Notes under the pieces: model-generated
What the model was told of the DNA's origin: nothing
Seen by the model: the letters and a program-made list of their open reading frames with translations, nothing else
Databases searched by the model: none
Position numbers and translations under genes: made by a program
Part shown: piece by piece, positions 23,273 to 27,276 of the stretch
Numbering within the stretch: the stretch's first letter is position 1
Layout of the letters: the number at the start of each line of letters is the position of its first letter
DNA from: JADJEI01 sp035328465
GTDB lineage: Bacteria; Bacteroidota; Ignavibacteria; Ignavibacteriales; Ignavibacteriaceae
NCBI GenBank assembly: GCA_035328465.1
Contig: DAOLIQ010000044.1
Span: 1-27,276, forward strand
Direction of reading: 5' to 3'
DNA: 27,276 bases

Positions 23273-25075
23273 ATGCGAAAACTTATAGCAGTTACATTCA
23301 CATTTTTTACAATTATTACCTATGGACAGGTTAGTATTGATTGGGTTCAATTTACAAGAGGTGTTTCAATCGCAACAGATAATACAAACAATGTTTATAC
23401 GGTGGATTACGACTACAATCCTGCAGGTGATATAACATTAACCAAACGAGACACCGATGGAAATTTCCTTTGGTCGGAAAAGTACGATCAGACAGATAAT
23501 TCAAAGTGGGAAAAAGCAACCTGGGTTGCTGTAGATAACTTAGGAAATGTTTATGTCAGCGGCACTCTAATGTCCGGCTATTCGAACCCTGTAAATGCTG
23601 CAAGTATATTGATGAAGTTCGACACAAATGGAAATTTAGTTTGGCGAAATGTTTATGAAAATTCATTCGATGGGTCGTACACAAAAAAATGTCTGATCGA
23701 CTCCGATAATAATATCTATGTTTTAGGAATGGGAAGTGGTCCAGCAGGATTTGTTACAAAGGTGAAAAAATTTACGCCGGAAGGTTTAGCCTTATGGACT
23801 TATTACGACGCCGATGGAATTGGTGCGCCAATAAATTTCAAGTTCACACCCGATAATGGTTTGGTAATTACAGGCAGAGCTATTTTTGGCAGTGTAAACG
23901 GCTATGCAAAAATTGATTTAGACGGAAATAAGATTTGGAGTTTCCCCGGAGTAAACAGCCTAACCATTGGGGATTCGGATGGAGATGAATTTGGAAACAC
24001 TTACCTTGTACATGGAGAATTTATAACTAATGGCGGAACTACAGTTAAAAAAATATCTCCCACGGGAAGTCTAATCTGGTCAAATAACTATTCATTAGCC
24101 GGTTTCCGCGTCGAAGTTGGAACTGATAATTTACCTGTCGTTTGTGGTTTCCCGAATCAGAATAGTGTCGGTTCATCCTTTATAAAAATAGATGGCAACG
24201 GCAACACGGTATGGTTTAATCCTGATGCAGATGGAACTTATGCACTGCTTTTACATGCCCAGTTAATGATGGATCAGTACAATAATATTTATCTGGCTGC
24301 GGGCACTTTGTTCGAAATGGCAGTATGTAAAGTAAACAGTGATGGAACATCTGCTTACACAATTACAACATCAGGAAGTTATGCGAACGCATTTACCCTC
24401 GGAAGTGACTATTCAGTTTATGTCGTGGGGGGAACAACCGCAAAGATTAATCAAACTATTCCCATCTCAACGGTAATGCACGTTGGTGCACAAACTGTGA
24501 CAAGAGAATTATCCGGCAGAGCTAAATACCGCGGTGTTGATCAGGTTTTAGTTTTGGATGAAAATAATCAACCGGTTGCAGGCGCTACTGTAAGAGCTAA
24601 TTATACGGGACCAACAAATGGACGAACTTCTGCCGTAACAGGAGCTGATGGAATTGCTACTCTTTACAGCAAGTTTATGCGGAATCCAGTTGGAACCTGG
24701 TGCTTCGAAGTAATCAGTCTTACTAAGTCTGGCTTTACCTACGATCCAAATGGCAATGTAATTACAACTCAATGTGAATCCGCTGAAATCTTAACGAAAG
24801 AATTTTTTGAATTAACAGAATATACTCTGGAAGCTTATCCGAATCCGTTTAATCCTACAACAACAATTTCTTTCTCGATTCCTGAAACAGGATATACATC
24901 ATTGAAAGTGTATGATATACTTGGAAATGAAGTGGCAAATCTGGTTAATGAAGTAAAGGATGCCGGGATTTACAACGTTCAGTTTGACGGAAGTAACCTT
25001 ACAAGCGGTGTGTATATCTATCAGCTACAAACCGGAGAATATACTGCTACCAAAAAGATTCAAATGATAAAATAA
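23273..25075 (+). CDS. Secreted beta-propeller protein with T9SS type A sorting domain
   Basis: 600 aa. The ATG at 23273 follows AAAGGGACG and starts a signal peptide (MRKLIAVTFTFFTIITYGQ). Residues about 20-400 are a run of 40-60-residue blade-like repeats with the pattern 'D..NN.YV.G ... K.D..G..(L/I)W', as in SBBP or PQQ-like propellers. Residues about 415-510 resemble a carboxypeptidase-regulatory/Ig-like module (LDENNQPVAGATV ... TGADGIATL), containing two Cys (WCFEV, TTQCES) that could form a disulfide. The tail is a T9SS sorting domain (AYPNPFNPTTTISF ... VYDILGNEVANLV). Surface location is expected. No enzyme motif seen, so substrate or partner is unknown. The next gene begins 26 bp downstream, so the two form an operon. 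Confidence 0.87.
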   Translation: MRKLIAVTFTFFTIITYGQVSIDWVQFTRGVSIATDNTNNVYTVDYDYNPAGDITLTKRDTDGNFLWSEKYDQTDNSKWEKATWVAVDNLGNVYVSGTLMSGYSNPVNAASILMKFDTNGNLVWRNVYENSFDGSYTKKCLIDSDNNIYVLGMGSGPAGFVTKVKKFTPEGLALWTYYDADGIGAPINFKFTPDNGLVITGRAIFGSVNGYAKIDLDGNKIWSFPGVNSLTIGDSDGDEFGNTYLVHGEFITNGGTTVKKISPTGSLIWSNNYSLAGFRVEVGTDNLPVVCGFPNQNSVGSSFIKIDGNGNTVWFNPDADGTYALLLHAQLMMDQYNNIYLAAGTLFEMAVCKVNSDGTSAYTITTSGSYANAFTLGSDYSVYVVGGTTAKINQTIPISTVMHVGAQTVTRELSGRAKYRGVDQVLVLDENNQPVAGATVRANYTGPTNGRTSAVTGADGIATLYSKFMRNPVGTWCFEVISLTKSGFTYDPNGNVITTQCESAEILTKEFFELTEYTLEAYPNPFNPTTTISFSIPETGYTSLKVYDILGNEVANLVNEVKDAGIYNVQFDGSNLTSGVYIYQLQTGEYTATKKIQMIK

Positions 25076-25101
25076 TTAATAAAAAAAATAGGGAGATATT
25101 A

Positions 25102-27276
25102 ATGTCACAAATTCACAAGTTGTTTATCGCCTTACAAATATTTCTAATAACAGGATCACTGCTTGCCCAACCCGAGTATTCCTGGCGTTATTATAACACT
25201 GGAAATACAGGAATTCAGGGCGATTATGTTGAAGCAATATGGGTTGATCACGATGGAGATCCATACATTGCCGGTTATACCCCGGGTTGGGAAGAAGGAG
25301 GTTTTGCAAAATATATTCAATCAGAAAATAGGTGGATTAATTATTCTAATGTTGACTACCCGGTAATTGGAGATATTAACGATGTCGGTTCATCCCGTAT
25401 AAGTGACATAGAGGAAGATGCTAGCGGAATATTATGGATGGCTACATGGCGCGGAATATTAAAATTTGATCCCGCAGTAGGTGCAAGTTCATTGGAGTTT
25501 TTTGGCGCAGATAATTCCTTGCATCCCGGCGGCAGAACGATTGATATAGCAATTGCGCCTGATGGATCAATTTGGGCGGGGGTATTATCTGTAACCTGGG
25601 GAGGCGGCGGTCTCGTCAATTATGATCCGTCAACGAATTTATGGCGTTATTGGTACTATGGATCTACGGCTAACAACTGGCCAAGTAATATAGGTGTATG
25701 TGAGAATGTTTCAGTACAGGAAAAACCTGCCGGCGGCTACATTGTGTGGATTGATGGTGAAGGCTGGAATACTATGATTACTTTCGATAGTGATACGCAG
25801 CTATTTACATTATTGCCGCAGAATCTTGACCCCGGAGAAGTTGTTTCTTTACCTGGGAATGAGTGTACTGATTCGGCAAATAATTTATGGGCGCTAAGAT
25901 ATACGGGCACAGCAAGTATTTATTCACTCGATTACAGAACTCCTGCCGGTGAATGGATAACACCCTCCCAACCTCAATCAAGCTATGAAAACGATATTTA
26001 TGCATTTAAAGCATATGAAGACGGCAAGGCGCTGCTTATTGATGGGAACAGTAATGTCTGGCAATTTAACGGAACCTCATGGCAAAACTATGGCATTTGG
26101 CGGGAAGGTGGTTTTTCCTACGGGTTAGATATTGACGCTAACGGGAATGTCTGGGCAAGCGGAATTGGCGGTGCTGCAAGAAGAGATGCACAAACAGGTA
26201 TTTGGCAGCGCTATCGAATAACGAACTCCTCACAAATTACATACTGGGTTGAAGACATTTCAATTGATGCTGATGGCAGTGTTTGGATGGCGGGAAATGC
26301 TGGACCCGGAGTTGGAGGTTTTGAAAAATTTGATGGTGTTAGATGGATTGGTTTTAATAATGAAAACTATGATTTAGGTTACCCTTTCCCTTTCCCGACA
26401 GATAATACAGAAGTTATTTACTATCGCCCCTCAAATGGAAATATCATTATCAATCCAATGTATAACTTTTTACACGCCTGGAATGGAAGTAACTATACAT
26501 CACTTAATTATCCATTGGACCGTTCTAAAGGTGTCATTGAAGATTCGCAAAATAGATTGTGGAGCCTTGGTGAGTACTACAATCTTTCCTACTTTAATGA
26601 TACAGGCAACAACTGGACTGCAGTTCCTTTTATGGGATGGGGTGCAAATATCATGAAAGATCCAGAAAGACCAGGAACGATTTGGGCTTGCTCGGGTTAT
26701 CAGGTTTTAAGAACTGATGGTGCATATAATTTTTCAAAAGTAGTAGATGATTTTTCTGAGCTTAATCCACAAAGTGATTTTCTATCAACTGTAGTTCCTT
26801 TGCCTGATGGATTTGCATGGGTTGGGACTAATCAGGGACTTGCAAAAGTAAATGCAAACACTGGAACATATCAATTTTACGCCCCCTCTAATTCACAAAT
26901 TCCTGGAGAAAGTATTACTCCACTTGCAGTAACACCTGACGGCAGATTATGGTTTGCAAACTTTGGAAGTACAACAACTTCAACTTACGGCTTGTGTTGG
27001 TTTGATGGAACAGAATTTGGAATTTTCCCACAACAACAAATTGGAGGTTTGCCGCATGCTCAGATTTATGATCTTGAAGTAAAAAACATTCAGGATGGAT
27101 ATGAATTATGGATCAGTTGTGCTAGCAGAGGTGCTGCGGTACTAACAGTTACAGGCACAGTTATTCCTGTCGAACTTTCCTCATTTGAGGTTAAGACTCG
27201 GAATAATATTGTGGAATTAATCTGGTCAACGGCGACTGAAAGGAATAACAGCGGGTTTGAGATTGAGAGGAGTCAA
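25102..27276 (+). CDS. Large secreted propeller protein, cut by the window end
   Basis: An open frame from the ATG at 25102 (behind a GGGAG ribosome-binding site) runs 725 codons to the last base without a stop, so the 3' end is missing. The N-terminus is a signal peptide (SQIHKLFIALQIFLITGSLLAQ, minus the initiator Met). The body holds many repeats of the type 'I..D.DG..W.A....G....FD' (for example ISIDADGSVWMAG, AVTPDGRLWFAN, LDIDANGNVWASG), like the two-component-regulator propeller/YCF48-like families. The last visible stretch (PVELSSFEVKT...VELIWSTATERNNSGFEIER) is the segment that usually precedes a T9SS sorting domain, so such a tail very likely follows beyond the edge. It shares an operon with the propeller gene upstream. 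No ligand can be assigned. Confidence 0.85.
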   Translation, partial: MSQIHKLFIALQIFLITGSLLAQPEYSWRYYNTGNTGIQGDYVEAIWVDHDGDPYIAGYTPGWEEGGFAKYIQSENRWINYSNVDYPVIGDINDVGSSRISDIEEDASGILWMATWRGILKFDPAVGASSLEFFGADNSLHPGGRTIDIAIAPDGSIWAGVLSVTWGGGGLVNYDPSTNLWRYWYYGSTANNWPSNIGVCENVSVQEKPAGGYIVWIDGEGWNTMITFDSDTQLFTLLPQNLDPGEVVSLPGNECTDSANNLWALRYTGTASIYSLDYRTPAGEWITPSQPQSSYENDIYAFKAYEDGKALLIDGNSNVWQFNGTSWQNYGIWREGGFSYGLDIDANGNVWASGIGGAARRDAQTGIWQRYRITNSSQITYWVEDISIDADGSVWMAGNAGPGVGGFEKFDGVRWIGFNNENYDLGYPFPFPTDNTEVIYYRPSNGNIIINPMYNFLHAWNGSNYTSLNYPLDRSKGVIEDSQNRLWSLGEYYNLSYFNDTGNNWTAVPFMGWGANIMKDPERPGTIWACSGYQVLRTDGAYNFSKVVDDFSELNPQSDFLSTVVPLPDGFAWVGTNQGLAKVNANTGTYQFYAPSNSQIPGESITPLAVTPDGRLWFANFGSTTTSTYGLCWFDGTEFGIFPQQQIGGLPHAQIYDLEVKNIQDGYELWISCASRGAAVLTVTGTVIPVELSSFEVKTRNNIVELIWSTATERNNSGFEIERSQ

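Overview
The window looks like a chromosomal piece of an AT-rich member of the Ignavibacteria/Chlorobi-Bacteroidota lineage. The main clue is the C-terminal sorting domain of the type IX secretion system (T9SS, type A), with the hallmark YPNPFNP followed by a [VI]YD.LG.E core and a final K.M..[KI]K-type tail. It occurs on six complete proteins and is foreshadowed on a seventh that runs off the right edge. No phage, IS element, CRISPR array, tRNA or rRNA was seen.

Layout, left to right. 116-3046 (+): an OmpA-type envelope protein (barrel, four thrombospondin type-3 repeats, OmpA peptidoglycan domain, C-terminal SPOR domain), then wecB (UDP-GlcNAc 2-epimerase). 3454-9377 (-): a tandem family of three secreted surface proteins with T9SS tails; two of them share nearly identical 3' ends and the spacers between the genes are themselves duplicated. 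9649-12618 (-): hpnC-hpnD-hpnE, an overlapping operon making squalene from farnesyl diphosphate. 12792-14909 (+): prfC (release factor 3) and a small STAS-domain protein.

15105-20751 is the most interesting part. A minus-strand pair (a single-domain response regulator, then a nine-heme c-type cytochrome with a T9SS tail) faces a plus-strand pair: a membrane histidine kinase whose periplasmic sensor carries its own CxxCH heme-binding motif, and an NtrC-type sigma-54 activator. The divergent promoter region between them is 399 bp. The sequence suggests a redox- or ligand-responsive, heme-based signalling circuit next to a cell-surface multiheme cytochrome. The link between the halves is inferred from position and shared heme chemistry, not shown.

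20936-27276 (+): a lipoprotein of unknown function and three more secreted proteins: a small one with a T9SS tail, a beta-propeller protein with a T9SS tail, and a second, larger propeller protein cut by the window end after 725 codons.

Taken together the window is largely devoted to the cell envelope and exterior: outer-membrane anchoring, surface polysaccharide precursor, membrane triterpenoid, T9SS cargo and extracellular electron carriers. Only prfC and the STAS protein are clearly cytosolic housekeeping or regulatory genes outside that theme.
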